Program-made: the position numbers and the translations under genes
Source of the DNA: Gambelia wislizenii
Lineage: Eukaryota > Chordata > Lepidosauria > Squamata > Crotaphytidae
Length of the DNA: 64,000 bases
Direction of reading: 5' to 3'
NCBI GenBank assembly: GCA_030847615.1
Contig: JAUMIR010000004.1
Coordinates: 188,420,501 to 188,484,500 of the forward strand
Notes under the pieces: generated by a model
The model's database searches: none
The model's input: the letters and a program-made list of their open reading frames with translations, nothing else
Told to the model about the DNA's origin: nothing
Shown here: positions 46,527 to 57,637 of the stretch, piece after piece
Layout: each line of letters starts with the position of its first letter
How positions within the stretch are numbered: position 1 is the stretch's first letter

Positions 46527-48689
46527 GAATTTACTGTTGCCAGTGTATTATTTCAGAGCAGCTTTGGTGACCCAGCAGGTTCAGTTTCACAGGAGGATTT
46601 TGAAGTCTGACTTGGGGAGATAACTATGCCAAAGCTACTTAAGCAATTCTACCTTATGTGAATTAATATGTGAATTAAGTTGTGTATCCTATTGTGAAAG
46701 GAGGATGGCATCATATTTGGGTCCAACTGTACATCCAATAGGCCCTTCCAAGTTCTTGATCTTGTTGTTTTTCTCAAAATAAAATTGACTCTTTAATTTA
46801 GGTGCTAGGGTGATGCCATTGCCATATAGGGCACAAACTAGACTGAAGGTGAATATCACTAAACAGCTCTATAAAACAGCCTCTTGGTATGCATTGGTAT
46901 ACATATACACTGGCTGTAATTCTTTTAGGGACGTCCACACACGTAAGTATCCCTTACACATACATGTGGATATCCTTTTTCAGGTGCTATGGGCATTGTT
47001 ATTCCCCTCCTCCTTTCACAGTGCCCAAAGCACTCCTACTTACTAAAAAGGTACCCCACATAGCCATTCCATGCTTCACAGCAAGCAGGCAGGATCAGAG
47101 AGGTGACTGACTACATCCCCATAGCCAGACACAGAATGATCACATTATCCAATGCTCCAAGCAGTCACACAAGGCTAACAAAGAAAGTAGGAAGTATTTG
47201 AATAGAGGAACAGAGTAAAGGGATTGTGAGTTATACTATACTGACCCTGTAGAGCTGAGATCATGAAGTAAACTGGGGGTCTGGAGGGCATAATGGTGAC
47301 ATTTACTGATGTGGAAGTTGGAAAGCAGGAGATTTGTGTTAATTTAGGTGATTTTTGGGGTGATATTTTTATGTGATAATTCCCCTGGAGGGATGAGATT
47401 TAGAATGGAATACAATTTTTCTCTGGATTTCCCAGGACTAAAAAAAGGGTTCTCCAGAAGAGTTAATGGGCAATGTATTTGGAATTGAATAGGAGCAGAC
47501 AACTTCTATTGTCGGGGAGGAAGGAAAGAGAAAAAACCCATTTTGCAACCATTGAGGACTCTGCTGTTGTTGAGTGGATTAATGACTCATCTCCAGGTGT
47601 TAACTCTGACCTGGGTATTACTTGTTTGGGGAATTTCCAAAAGCTCCTCCCTTGGTCATATGTGACACCAGCCTTGGAATCTGGGAGTCCCTGATTTACC
47701 TGCTAACCACATGGAAGGCTACATCGAGACAAATTATTAAGTATTACCAATATTAGGTGATATTCCAGGACTCCAGCAAATCTCAGGTGTGAAATTTTAA
47801 CATCAGTGTTGAGATCCACTGGCTTCCTCCAGGGGTTTCAGTGCTGCTGTGCTCAATGAGCTTCTGACTTTGGTGACATAGCCAGATTCTTCTTCAAATT
47901 TGCTGGCTTGCCACAAAGCATGGAACAGTTATGTTGAACAGCTTCAGGGCCTTTTCAGTATGTCAGGGGAGGGCATATGGCTCAGAGTAGTGTAGGTCCA
48001 CATGCAGACAATTGTGCTATGCTGAGGGGATGTTGGATTGAGGCCAGTACCTATTTCACTAATGTGAATTTGAAAAAACTTTAATGTTTCCAAACTGGAG
48101 TTCAAATAACCTAACTAAGACCTAAATACTGTTCTTGGACCCAACTAGCATAAACTCAAACTAACATGCATGTTGACTTATCAAGTTCCCATTGATTCAG
48201 TGGGTCTACCCAAGCTGGGACTGAGGTTGTATTCAGATCTTAATATGCAGCTTGCTGTTGCATGTTTTTTTAAAACCCCTCTAAATAATTCTTTCCTGGT
48301 ATTCCACTATTCTAGGGTTGTAATGAATATTGGTACATTATCTCAACCTCATTGTGAAAGTATGTCTTGAAATGCTAAAAGAATCCAGATAAAAATTTCA
48401 GCCCCCTCAAAATTTTTCACCCCTGCTTGAGAGGCTAAACCACCAGCATTTTCTTCTTATTTTCCTGCTTTCATTGCAGAAGAACTTTGGGTTGTTTATT
48501 TCCTTTCCTTTCTTCCTTATTTTTTTTTTTTTGGCAAAACCAAGGCTTTTGTAGAGTAACCTTTTATTTTGTGCAAAAAGTTGCTGGTGTGGGAAAGGGA
48601 GCCTGGTGTGGGAAAGGAAGTAAGCAGACACTTGTCTCTTGCCCATGGCAGTTATGGAGAACACCTTGGCAGTGTGAGCAGTGTGAGTT
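46527..48689. other. Unassigned DNA
   Basis: No exon or clear repeat found. Short frames only. Confidence 0.4.
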
Positions 48690-49410
48690 TGTTGACTGCC
48701 AAACCCAAAGGGTAGTCACCAATGGCTCCTCTTCCTCCTGGAGAGATGTGACTAGTGGGGTGCCAAAGCATTCTGTCCCGAGCCCAGTGCTATTCAGTAT
48801 CCTTATCAATGACTTGGATATGGGAATAGAGGGCATTTTTTTTAATCAAGTTTGCAGATGACACCAAATTAGGAGGGTTAACTAATAGCCCAGAAGACAG
48901 GATCAGAATCCAAAATGACCTTAACAGATTAGAAACCTGGGCCAATACTGACAAAATGAATTTCAGCAGGGAGAAATGTAGGATACTATACTTGGGCAAT
49001 AAAAATGAAATGCACAGATATAGGATGGGTGACACCTGGCTTGATGGTAGTACATGCCAAAGGGATCTAGGAGTCTTAGTGCACTACAAGCTGAACATGA
49101 GTTGGCAGTGTGATGCAGCAGCTAAAGAAGCCAATGTGATTCTAGGCTGCATCAATAGGAGTAGAGTGTCTAGATCAAGGGAAGTAATAGTGCACTCTAT
49201 TTTGCTTTGGTCAGAAGAACTTCCTGATAGTAAAAGCTGTTCAGCAGTGGAATGCACTGTCTCAGAGTGGAGTGGAGTGTCCTTCTTGGGAGGTTTTAAA
49301 ACAGAGGCTGGATGTCCATCAGCCTGGAATGCATGGATTCTGTATTCCTGCATGGCAGAGGATTGGACTAGATGGCCCTTGTAGTTTCTTCTAACTCTAT
49401 GATTCTATGA
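48690..49410 (+). mobile_element. CR1 LINE fragment with internal deletion
   Basis: Begins with CR1 reverse transcriptase text ([35 protein letters not shown]) and continues with the ADDTKLGG region out of frame and RDLGVLVHYKLNMSWQCD. At about 49212 it jumps from ILLWSE directly to the EELPDSK/LTVRAVQQWN segment, losing about 320 bp relative to the copy at 10285. It ends in the CR1 terminus (GATTCTATGA). Inactive. Confidence 0.9.
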
Positions 49411-49934
49411 GTTTTGCTTGTTGCTTCAGGGCTGGATAGGATTTTTTTCTCCTGTTACTTCTTCTTCCTCCCTCCTTTTTTTTCTTTACTTCACACTATA
49501 TCTGGAGGATTTTGAGAATTGGCTAAGTGTAAAGTCCATAAATAGGTTGTCACTAGGAGGGCTCTGGAACTGCCTCTTTAAGTCCTGGGACCCAGAGGGT
49601 GGGGCCTGGAATTTTTGCCCTCACTTTAAGTCCTGTAGCTGGGGCAGGGGGAGAGAAGATTCCTGCAGGAAATGTAACATTCTTCTTGCACCCTCTACTT
49701 AGTAAGTTTAGGAAATTCCTTGCATGCTTAAGTTCCTACCCCCTTCTCCTGTCAAGCTATCTTAGCCATTTGGAGCTATGGGGTGACCACTGAGTCATTC
49801 ATCACATGGCCTCCTAATTTAAATACTTTATGATTCTTTGTTCTCCTCTTAGGGTGTGCAGCCTCACCATAAGGTTCTTCTTTCCCTTTTTCCTCCCCTT
49901 CCTACCATGCATCTGACCTCCACACATGCGTTGC

Positions 49935-49997
49935 AGGGGGTTGGACTGGATGGCCTTTCTGGTGTCTTCCAACTCTACAATTCTATGATTATATGAA
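49935..49997 (+). mobile_element. CR1 3' terminus remnant
   Basis: GGGGGTTGGACTGGATGGCC followed by TCTTCCAACTCTACAATTCT and ATGATTATATGA is the last ~60 bp of a CR1. Confidence 0.85.
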
Positions 49998-50464
49998 GAA
50001 GAAAGATGAGCTCTCGCTTACCTACAATGACCCTTTTTCTGAAGAAATACGGATGTTACTGCTGTAATACTTAGAAATTTCTGATTTGTTTTTATTTTAT
50101 CCTAACTTGAACCTCCCAGGATTGGGTGAGTTTACTACCCTGAACTGTAATCTTCTTAGTTAAGGACCTAAACTTGTTTTGAATATGTAGATTGCTATAC
50201 CTTCTGTAAATGTTTTGATACGCATTTTTATGTAAACATATTTATTGTCCTTAATTTGTCTGCTTAGCTTTAATGACTAGGTGATTTAAAAAAAACATAC
50301 AAATGCAAACTGAGTTTGTCTTGGCTTCTCTCCTAACTCTGCTTACTTTAAAAGAAACTTTTCTTATGATATTCCTAAAACGCTTGCTCCCTAGAATCTT
50401 TAATATTTTTTTTTAATTTTTATGCTCATACACCACAACAATTCCTCACATCTTCCTTTCAGCA

Positions 50465-50720
50465 GATGGCCAGATGGGAATCAACCCAGCTATTGGGTTG
50501 GTCTCAGGCTCAGGTGTTTTACCCAAGGGTAGGCTGAGGAGGAAGTCAAGGAGTGATGCCTGCCTCAGCAGATCCCACACTAGGTTACTTCCCCCCCTGT
50601 TGATCTTTCCCAGGTTCAACATAGTTAAATAGGTTCTATGTTAAATGAAGTGGCCCTTATTTAACCCAGTCTCTGTGTCTGGCCTCATCATTCCATGGCT
50701 GGTCAGCAACAACCTTTTAT
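50465..50720 (+). mobile_element. DIRS-family terminal segment, copy 3
   Basis: GGCTCAGGTGTTTTACCCAA, AAATGAAGTGGCCCTTATTT and TCTCTGTGTCTGGCCTCATC match the 3' non-coding end of the element at 62780-63035 and the isolated copy at 9672-10135. No coding part is attached. Confidence 0.6.
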
Positions 50721-51195
50721 TTTGGAAGTTGGAAAGAATTTTGCAGGGGGAAAAAAGAAGAAAGAAAAGAAAGAGAAAAGAAAAATGCAAAATATCTTCA
50801 AAAATGTACAAAAAGCTTGTCATTATCTTGCCCAGTGGGAGAACATAAGAATGAAACAAGTAAAGATTTAGATCCCTACATAATTCCAATTAAAAGGATT
50901 CCTACCCCCATCCCCAAAGCTTCTGTTTGACACTGCAAGGTAGCATCTGCCATTGGTATCACTTGCAGCTTGTCTCATAGAGAAGGAGAAGGAGTGGTGG
51001 AGAAAATGAGAGATGGATGCCTTACCCCAAACTTGCTCACCCAGTCCCATCCCATTCCTCAGCAGAGACAGACTTTCTTTCTATGTTGATTGCCTTTTAT
51101 TTTCCCGTTTCGGGGGAGATGTACTTATTACTCCTCTTGTTTTGACTCCTGTCTCTGGTCAATCACTGTGTTGATTTCACAACCATTTTAACGTA
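50721..51195. other. Unassigned DNA
   Basis: AG-rich stretch near 50750-50790. Nothing else recognised. Confidence 0.4.
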
Positions 51196-51381
51196 CAGTT
51201 GGACCCCTGTATCCATAGGGGTTTGGTTCCTGGACTTACAATGGATACTGGAAACCATGGATAACAGTGAACCTGTTAAAACAAATGACTTCTGGTAAAA
51301 ACATACCATAGATAAACATACCATACAGTTGTGTTGGAGGACCTAGAAAATGCCTAGATAAGATGTCTCTCTAGGCATTTT

Positions 51382-51668
51382 TGTTGGAAAATATAGTTTG
51401 CAGTCCAATAAGTGGAAATGGTTTTGCCATTGAAGGGTTAACTGAGAAGGCATATGAGATGAGTTGATGTAACTTTCTAAAGTTTTACTATTGGGCAATC
51501 TGGGATGAAGGGGGAGTGTCTGAGGGTTCTTCTTTGTTCCAGGCACCATGTTATCTAACAATCCTCATGGACCTTTGAACTGAGAGGACCCCGAAAGGGG
51601 CGTCCTGAATATAGTTTCCTAACAATGTAGTTTTTAAAGTATTTTTAACCAGTTTTAGTCTGTTTTGA
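51382..51668 (+). repeat. Copia left LTR, 3'-truncated
   Basis: Matches the first 287 bp of the right LTR, through TTTTAGTCTGTTTTGA. The remaining ~330 bp of LTR and any primer-binding site are missing; the sequence after 51668 repeats GTCTGTTGA twice, a possible deletion scar. Confidence 0.9.
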
Positions 51669-51772
51669 GTCTGTTGACTCAAAACTTTAGTCTGTTGAGG
51701 AGGACCATTTGGCCTTCATTTGCATAACAGAGACACAGCCGTTGCCTGGCTGAAGGTGTGAGAGAAACAAGA

Positions 51773-52372
51773 ATGGCCACAGGAGAGGCACTGAGATTTA
51801 CAAAAGTGATGGATTTGAAGCAGACTAACAGCCTCAGAAAGGGGGCATTTTCACAGTGGAAAGAAATTATTTTAAAACAGTTTGAAGCAGCAGAAGTCAT
51901 AGATTGTTTACAGAAAGCACAGCCTGATGATCCCAGTAAGAAAGAAAACTGGAGAGTTACAGATGCTAGAACAAGATTAATTTTGTTTGAGAATTTAAAC
52001 CATGAGCAGCTTTGTGAAGGTTTTAATTGTGATACAGCCCAGGAAATATTATGCAAGTTGGAACAGAGTTATGGTGAAGAAATGGCAGGGAGATGTATGG
52101 ATGAACAAAGTTACATTGCAAACAAAGAGAGTAAAACTCCCCCCACTAACAGCAAAAAGGAAATTCGTTGTTTTAAATGTAATGGAGTTGGCCACATTGC
52201 CAGAATGTGCAACGCAGGTGGAGATTTTGGCCAGAGGGGGCAGCATTTTTCCCCAAATAGCAGACAATTTCAACAAAGGGCCATGCTTACTCAAAGTGAA
52301 TTTGCAGAACCAGTATCTGTTGAGAGGGGGCAGTGTTACAAAGGAATTCAAACAGAGACAAAGGAAAAGTGA
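51773..52372 (+). CDS. Copia gag, shortened
   Basis: A 200-codon frame from the ATG at 51773. The N-terminus (GEALRFTKVMDLKQTN, FSQWKEIILKQFEAAEVIDC) resembles the copia Gag capsid region. The C-terminus has one CCHC zinc knuckle, CFKCNGVGHIARMC, which binds the element RNA. About 100 residues expected between LCKLEQSY and the knuckle are absent, an internal deletion keeping the frame. The upstream in-frame GTG at 51758 is less likely as a start. It overlaps the next frame by about 40 bases. Confidence 0.8.
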   Translation: MATGEALRFTKVMDLKQTNSLRKGAFSQWKEIILKQFEAAEVIDCLQKAQPDDPSKKENWRVTDARTRLILFENLNHEQLCEGFNCDTAQEILCKLEQSYGEEMAGRCMDEQSYIANKESKTPPTNSKKEIRCFKCNGVGHIARMCNAGGDFGQRGQHFSPNSRQFQQRAMLTQSEFAEPVSVERGQCYKGIQTETKEK

Positions 52373-52953
52373 CCATGTTTGCTTTAAGGAAAGTTTTTCA
52401 TGTTATGGACAATAATGATAAACAAAATAAGAGTAATAATGGAAACAATGAATGGGTATTAGACAGTGGGTCAACTTTTCATAGCTCAAATTCTGCAAGC
52501 AATTTTATAGAGTTAAATTATAACAATAATGGAGAGTTTCAAATTGTTGATGGATCTAAGATGCCCATACAAGGAGCTGGGACTTGTGAGTTGAATCTTG
52601 CAGCATATGATGGATGTGAATCACAAATATTGGAGAATGTAGACTATGTTAAAGGATTAAAAACAAATCTCCTCAGTGTCTCAGCTTTAACAGAGAACAT
52701 TTTTTCTGTACCGTTTCAAAGAGATGTGTGCACTGTAGTTAATGACAGAAATGGAAAAGTATACTTAAAGGCATATAAGGATAATGATGGTCTTTTTAAG
52801 TTTTTTACTCTTCCAGATAAACAAGCAAATGTGGCGCAGAGAACATGTACTGATGATGAGAGCATGGATTTATGGCACAAGCGCTTTGGACATCGTGACT
52901 GTAATGCAATTGTGGAACTTCAAGAGAAAGGTTTGGCAACAGGAATAAGGTAA
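52333..52953 (+). CDS. Copia protease and GAG-pre-integrase part
   Basis: Open frame shifted relative to gag. It contains the aspartic protease active site WVLDSGSTFHSS, followed by the GAG-pre-integrase segment LWHKRFGHRDCNAI, which carries the two His of the integrase zinc finger. A one-base deletion near 52947 causes premature stop (TAA at 52951) and separates it from the integrase frame. The true start is unknown; it would be made as a fusion with gag. Confidence 0.8.
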   Translation: MLQRNSNRDKGKVTMFALRKVFHVMDNNDKQNKSNNGNNEWVLDSGSTFHSSNSASNFIELNYNNNGEFQIVDGSKMPIQGAGTCELNLAAYDGCESQILENVDYVKGLKTNLLSVSALTENIFSVPFQRDVCTVVNDRNGKVYLKAYKDNDGLFKFFTLPDKQANVAQRTCTDDESMDLWHKRFGHRDCNAIVELQEKGLATGIR

Positions 52954-52991
52954 AAAGGCAACAGAATAGTAACAATGTACAGAGATGCATA

Positions 52992-55247
52992 GTGTGTGTT
53001 GAACAAAAGGCAACAAGGCCTTCATTTCCAGAGAGAACTGAGAAAAGGTCCAACAGAGTCCTGGACCTCATTCATTCTGATATAATGGGACCAATGAGAG
53101 TACCCTCACTTGGAGGAATTAGATACATACTAACCCTCATAGATGATTTCTCAAAATACAGTGTGATATACCTGCTCAAACAGAAGAGCAAGATGCCTGA
53201 TGCACTGCGTGCATATGTTGCCATGGTGAGAAAAATATTTGGAAGGAATCCCAAACCTTTGAAGAGTGATCGAGGTGGTGAGTACCTTTCACATGATACA
53301 CAACAATTCTTAAGAGAGAATGGAATACAACATATTAAGACTGTGTCTTATACTCCAGAACTGAACAGTATTGCTGAAAGAAAATTTCGTACACTAATTG
53401 AGATGACAAGGTGTCTTTTGGCTAATGCTGGACTACCTAATAGTATGTGGGGCAATGCTATTGCTACAGCTAATTACTTACAGAATCGCCTACCCACAAA
53501 AGGCACAGAGAAAACACCTTTTGAGATTTGGCATGGGAGACCCCCATCAGTTAAACACATTAGAACATTTGGGTGTATTGCATATGCATATGTTCCAAGG
53601 GAACTCAGAGGAAGACTGGATTCAGCAACTCAAGAGATGATGCTGATTGGATATGAAAGTGGAACAAGAAATTACAAAGTGATGAACTTAAGGACTAGTA
53701 AAGTATACAGCAGACATGTGGTGTATTTTGATGAAAGCAGAAAAGTTGATTTAACAGGAACTGTGCTTGATTTTCAAGAAGAGGATGATGTTGATTTTTA
53801 TGAACAAGAGGATAACATGTCTGTAATTTCAGAGGCAGAGAGTGAATATGCTATGCAGCATTGTGTTTCAGAAAATCGTGTGGGAGCTGATCTGATCGAT
53901 CTGGACAGTGGTGAAGCAGATGCGGAACAAGAAGGAAGTCACCAGGATCAGAATCAGGAATCACCCAGGTATAATTTCAGACCGAACAGAGGTGTGCCTC
54001 CTGAGAGATTTGGCTACCTTGCAGGGGTGCCGTCGCATGAGAAGTCAACAGAAGGAGGAGATGGTGAGCAAATGCCTACAGATGAGGCAACAAAGCATAT
54101 GGAATTGATTTCTATGAGACTGTTTCTATGTCTGGCTGCGTCAAAGCAGATGGATGTCAGAAATGTTACTATGAAAAGTGAGAACTTGCATGCAACACTG
54201 GAGAAGTTGGGTTTTCAACAAGGAGAAACAGATAAAAGGCTGTATAGCAAAGTCCAAGATGAACTGTTTGCATATGTGCTAATCAATGATGGTGATGTGC
54301 TTATTGCTACTCAGAGAGATGCTGACTACAAACAGGTGGTGAAACATTTGAAGAAGACTGCTGAGCTGGAGGAACATGGAGATGTAACAGGATTTATGGA
54401 CATTGAAATTGAAAGAGAAGAAGATGGATCTTTTCTACTGAGTGAGAAACAGAGAATTGCTGACTTGTTAGAGCTTCTAGGATTGCAAGATGGACATCAT
54501 GTTGCCACACCAACGATAACAGAATTTCACAAGAGTAATGAGTTCAGTGAACTTTTGCCAAACAATAATATGTATAAGAGAGTTATTGAGGAACTGAAAT
54601 GTTTAACCAGAGGCACCAGGCCTGATATTGTCTATGCTGTTAGAGTTCTTGAAGAGAAAGTAGATGCGCCAACACAGAAATTTTGGAATGGAGTGAAGAG
54701 AATTTTGAGATATTTGAGGGGATCCATAAGTGTGCAATTAACGTTACCAGCTAATGCTAATCCAGATCTTGTTTGTTTTACAGATGCAGATTGGGCCAGA
54801 TTCAGAAGGGACTCAATATCCACAAGTGGTTGCCTGTTTATGTATGGTGGTGGGCCAATCTGCTGGGATAGTGTGAAACAGAATGTGGTAGCTTATTCCT
54901 CCACAGAGGCAGAATATGTTTCTGCAGCACATGCATGTAATATGTTAAAATTACTTGATGATTTGTTTGTTGACTTTTGCATTTCAGGACAAAAGCCTGT
55001 GACTGTATTTGAGGATAACCAGAGTTGTATTAAGATATCTGAGAGTGGGCAGAAAGTAACCACACGAAACAAGCATATAAAGACTGAATTTCATGATGTT
55101 AGAAAGCTGGTAACTGCAGGTGTGATTAAAATGAGATATTGTCCAACAGATGAGATGACAGCGGATATCCTGATGAAGCCACTGCCAAGAGATGCGTTCC
55201 AGAGATTACGTGCAAAGTTTGGACTTATATCTCACTTATTGGACTGA
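52992..55247 (+). CDS. Copia integrase / RT remnant / RNase H, 751 codons open
   Basis: The frame is read from upstream (CIVC of the zinc finger at 52986). Integrase has D30, D93 and E129 (HSD, KSDRGGEY, IAERKFRT), i.e. D-x62-D-x35-E, then the IWHGRPPS and FGCIAYAYVP region. An acidic linker spans about 260-340. The reverse transcriptase begins late (LFLCLAASKQMDV, about 377), lacks the first catalytic Asp block and about 45 neighbouring residues plus the N-terminal palm, and at 431 reads INDGD where YVDD is expected. RNase H is intact in motif: D598 (FTDADW), E639 (STEAEY), D675 (EDNQS), D725 (TADILMKPL). The frame ends just before the polypurine tract and right LTR. A full-length open frame with a dead polymerase is odd. 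Confidence 0.9.
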   Translation: MCVEQKATRPSFPERTEKRSNRVLDLIHSDIMGPMRVPSLGGIRYILTLIDDFSKYSVIYLLKQKSKMPDALRAYVAMVRKIFGRNPKPLKSDRGGEYLSHDTQQFLRENGIQHIKTVSYTPELNSIAERKFRTLIEMTRCLLANAGLPNSMWGNAIATANYLQNRLPTKGTEKTPFEIWHGRPPSVKHIRTFGCIAYAYVPRELRGRLDSATQEMMLIGYESGTRNYKVMNLRTSKVYSRHVVYFDESRKVDLTGTVLDFQEEDDVDFYEQEDNMSVISEAESEYAMQHCVSENRVGADLIDLDSGEADAEQEGSHQDQNQESPRYNFRPNRGVPPERFGYLAGVPSHEKSTEGGDGEQMPTDEATKHMELISMRLFLCLAASKQMDVRNVTMKSENLHATLEKLGFQQGETDKRLYSKVQDELFAYVLINDGDVLIATQRDADYKQVVKHLKKTAELEEHGDVTGFMDIEIEREEDGSFLLSEKQRIADLLELLGLQDGHHVATPTITEFHKSNEFSELLPNNNMYKRVIEELKCLTRGTRPDIVYAVRVLEEKVDAPTQKFWNGVKRILRYLRGSISVQLTLPANANPDLVCFTDADWARFRRDSISTSGCLFMYGGGPICWDSVKQNVVAYSSTEAEYVSAAHACNMLKLLDDLFVDFCISGQKPVTVFEDNQSCIKISESGQKVTTRNKHIKTEFHDVRKLVTAGVIKMRYCPTDEMTADILMKPLPRDAFQRLRAKFGLISHLLD

Positions 55248-55254
55248 GAGGGGA
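55245..55254 (+). promoter_or_regulatory. Copia polypurine tract
   Basis: The purine run TGAGAGGGGA directly precedes the right LTR and would prime plus-strand synthesis. Confidence 0.75.
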
Positions 55255-55872
55255 TGTTGGAAAATATAGTTTGCAGTCCAATAAGTGGAAATGGTTTTGC
55301 CATTGAAGGGTTAACTGAGAAGGCATATGAGATGAGTTGATGTAACTTCCTAAAGTTTTACTATTGGGCAATCTGGGATGAAGGGAGAGTGTCTGAGGGT
55401 TCTTCTTTGTTCCAGGCGCCATGTTATCTAATAATCCTCATGGAGCTTTGACCTGAGAGGACCCCAAAAGGGGCGTCCTGAATATAGTTTCCTAACAATG
55501 TAGTTTTTAAGTATTTTTAACCAGTTTTAGTCTGTTTTGATGGTGTTTTTGTTATCTGCCAAGAATCAGCTCTCTAAACTGTGAGTAAAGAAGTTTTTGT
55601 ATTTTTTAAACTAACTTTGAGTCTTGAGTGGTTACTTTGGTAGTTAAACAACTTGGGAAAAGACAAAGGGTGTTTGGTTATAAGCTAAGCAGTGTTTTTA
55701 CATGCATGCTAACATTCTGACGCTGGATGCTGCGTGTGTGCTTTAAGCTTGCTATGCTCTGCTATAAATTTGGCTGCATTTTCCATTAACGTGTGAAGTG
55801 CAGTGTGGATGTTTAAACAGGGACAAAATACCCTGATATTTTAAACAGTGTATTTTTACAAAATTTCCAACA
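55255..55872 (+). repeat. Copia right LTR, complete
   Basis: 618 bp from TGTTGGAAAAT to ATTTCCAACA (TG...CA ends forming a short inverted repeat). Confidence 0.92.
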
Positions 55873-56289
55873 ATTTTCCAACACAACTCAATGATATGTG
55901 TTCCTATTTTGTGTCCCACAGAAAACTGAAACTGTGGATTTTGATTCCATGGAAACAGGCTCCATCTGTATATGTGTTTGTGTGATACTATGGTAACCTC
56001 TGTTCACAGCTTAGATGCAATGAGTTACAGTAACAGTTAGCTATGCCCAGTTACTTTTTCAGTTAAAACAAGGGGGGGTGTAATGAAGCAACATTATAAA
56101 AATAACCTAATCAGTAAGAGCAAAAATATTTTATTTGTTTAACTAGTAATGGTTTCATTTTACTTTCAAAGGATGTTTTATAGGTATTTTGGCAGGAAAT
56201 TCTCAAGTTTTATGCCCGTTGTCTCTAAAAGTTGAATCACTGAGTGGAGAGCAGGCACATGCTAGTACTACTCTAATTCTAATATGAAT

Positions 56290-57637
56290 GATCTCTGTGT
56301 CAGCATCTTGGCTTTAATAAACATTTTAGCAAGTGCAATCACCAAAGAAGAATTCAAACAGATAGCGCACACATGTAGGAGTAAAGTCATAAAAGCTAAA
56401 GTGCAGAATGAGCTCAGGCTTGCTAGAGAGGTTAAGAAGAATAAAAAGGGTTTTTTGGAGTATGTCCGCAGCAAAAGGAAGAAGAAGGAAATGGTAGGGC
56501 CACTACGCGGAGAAGATGGCAAAATGCTAACAGGGGACAGAGAAATGGCAGAATTACTCAACACCTTCTTTGCCTCAGTGTTTTCAAGAAAAGGGAAAGG
56601 ATGATCAACCTGAGGATAATGGGACAGAGGATACAATAGGGGAAATCCAGCACAGAATAAGTAAAGAGGTAGTAGATGAATACCTTCTTAATCTAAATTA
56701 ATTTACATCTCCAGGACCAGATGAACTACATCCAAGGATATTAAAAGAGTTGGCAAATGTAATCTCAGAGCCATTCGAAATACTCTTTGAGAACTCCTGG
56801 AGAACAGGAGAAGTCCCAGCAAACTGGAGGAGGGCAAACATTGTCCCCATCTTCAAAAAGGGGGGAAAGAGGATCCCAACATTTATTTATTTATTTAGTT
56901 AGTTAGTTATACCCTGCTCTTCAGCCACAAGGCTATCAGAGCGGCTTACAAATTGTTTTAAGCAATAGTGATTTACACATCTACATTGCAAGAAGCAGCT
57001 TCCAATGTGTGTTAGCTAATTATTGTCCAGTTAGTCTTACATCAATACCTGGGAAGATTCTGGAGCAGATCATTAAACAGAGAGTCTGTGAACATTTACA
57101 AGGCAATGCCATAATGAAAAAAGTCAACATGGGTTTCAGAGAAACAAGTCATGCCAAACTAATCTGATCTCTTTTTTTGATAAAATTACCAGCTTGGTAG
57201 ATGAAGGGAACACTGTGGACATCACATACCTTGATTTCAGTAAGGCCTTTGACAAGGTTCCCCATGACATTCTTGCAAACAAGCTTGTAAAATGTGGGCT
57301 AGACAAGTTAACTGTCAAATGTATTTGTAATTGGTTGACCGGCCAAACCCAAAGGGTGCTCAGCAGTGGCCCCTTTTCATCTTGGAAAGATGTGACCAGT
57401 GGAGTGCCACAGGGTTCTGTCCTGGGCCCAGTGCTATTCCACATCTTTATCAATGACTTGGATGATGGAATCAGGGGCATACTTATTAAATTTGCAGATG
57501 ACACCAAATTAGGAGGAGTAGCTAATACCCTAGAGGACAGGATCAAAATTCAAAATGACCTGGATAGACTGGAGAGCTGGGCCAAAGCTAACAAAATGAA
57601 ATTCAATACAGAGAAATGTAAGGTACTGCACTTATGG
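56290..57637 (+). mobile_element. CR1 LINE internal fragment (linker and RT)
   Basis: First part: [48 protein letters not shown], the CR1 linker between endonuclease and RT. Then, with frame breaks, SPGPDELHPRILKELANV and RRANIVPIFKKGGKEDPN. From 57194 comes a clean RT core, [39 protein letters not shown] and [12 protein letters not shown]. It ends abruptly at about 57637 (KCKVLHL), so the CR1 3' end is missing, contrary to normal 5' truncation. A short LINE tail interrupts it at 56880-57016. Confidence 0.92.
56880..57016 (-). mobile_element. LINE tail inserted in the CR1
   Basis: On the minus strand the sequence TTTGTAAGCCGCTCTGATAG...GAGCAGGGTATAACTAACTA then (AAAT)n is an L2-type 3' tail. 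It splits the CR1 codons for DPN and NYCPVSLT. The target-site duplication is not clear. Confidence 0.65.

Larger units (their letters stand above)
51382..55872 (+). mobile_element. Ty1/copia LTR retrotransposon
   Basis: The 4.5-kb element has 5' and 3' LTRs starting TGTTGGAAAATATAGTTTGC, a gag with a zinc knuckle, and protease, integrase, (damaged) reverse transcriptase and RNase H in the copia order (integrase before RT). It is flanked by the 5-bp duplication ATTTT (51377-51381 and 55873-55877). The LTRs differ by about 7 substitutions and 1 indel over 287 shared bp, so insertion is fairly recent. It is non-autonomous now, because the left LTR and primer-binding site are deleted, gag is short and the RT core is gone. 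Ty1/copia is sparse in vertebrates but known in reptiles and fish. Confidence 0.95.
51196..55968 (+). mobile_element. TA-flanked TIR element, copy 3, split by copia
   Basis: The left part 51196-51381 starts CAGTTGGACCCCTGTATCCA and the right part 55873-55968 ends with the inverse of a CAGATGGAGCC-type terminus. TA lies at 51194-51195 and 55969-55970. Without the copia insertion it is about 280 bp and resembles the copy at 17478-17745. The copia element lies between the two parts. Confidence 0.75.
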
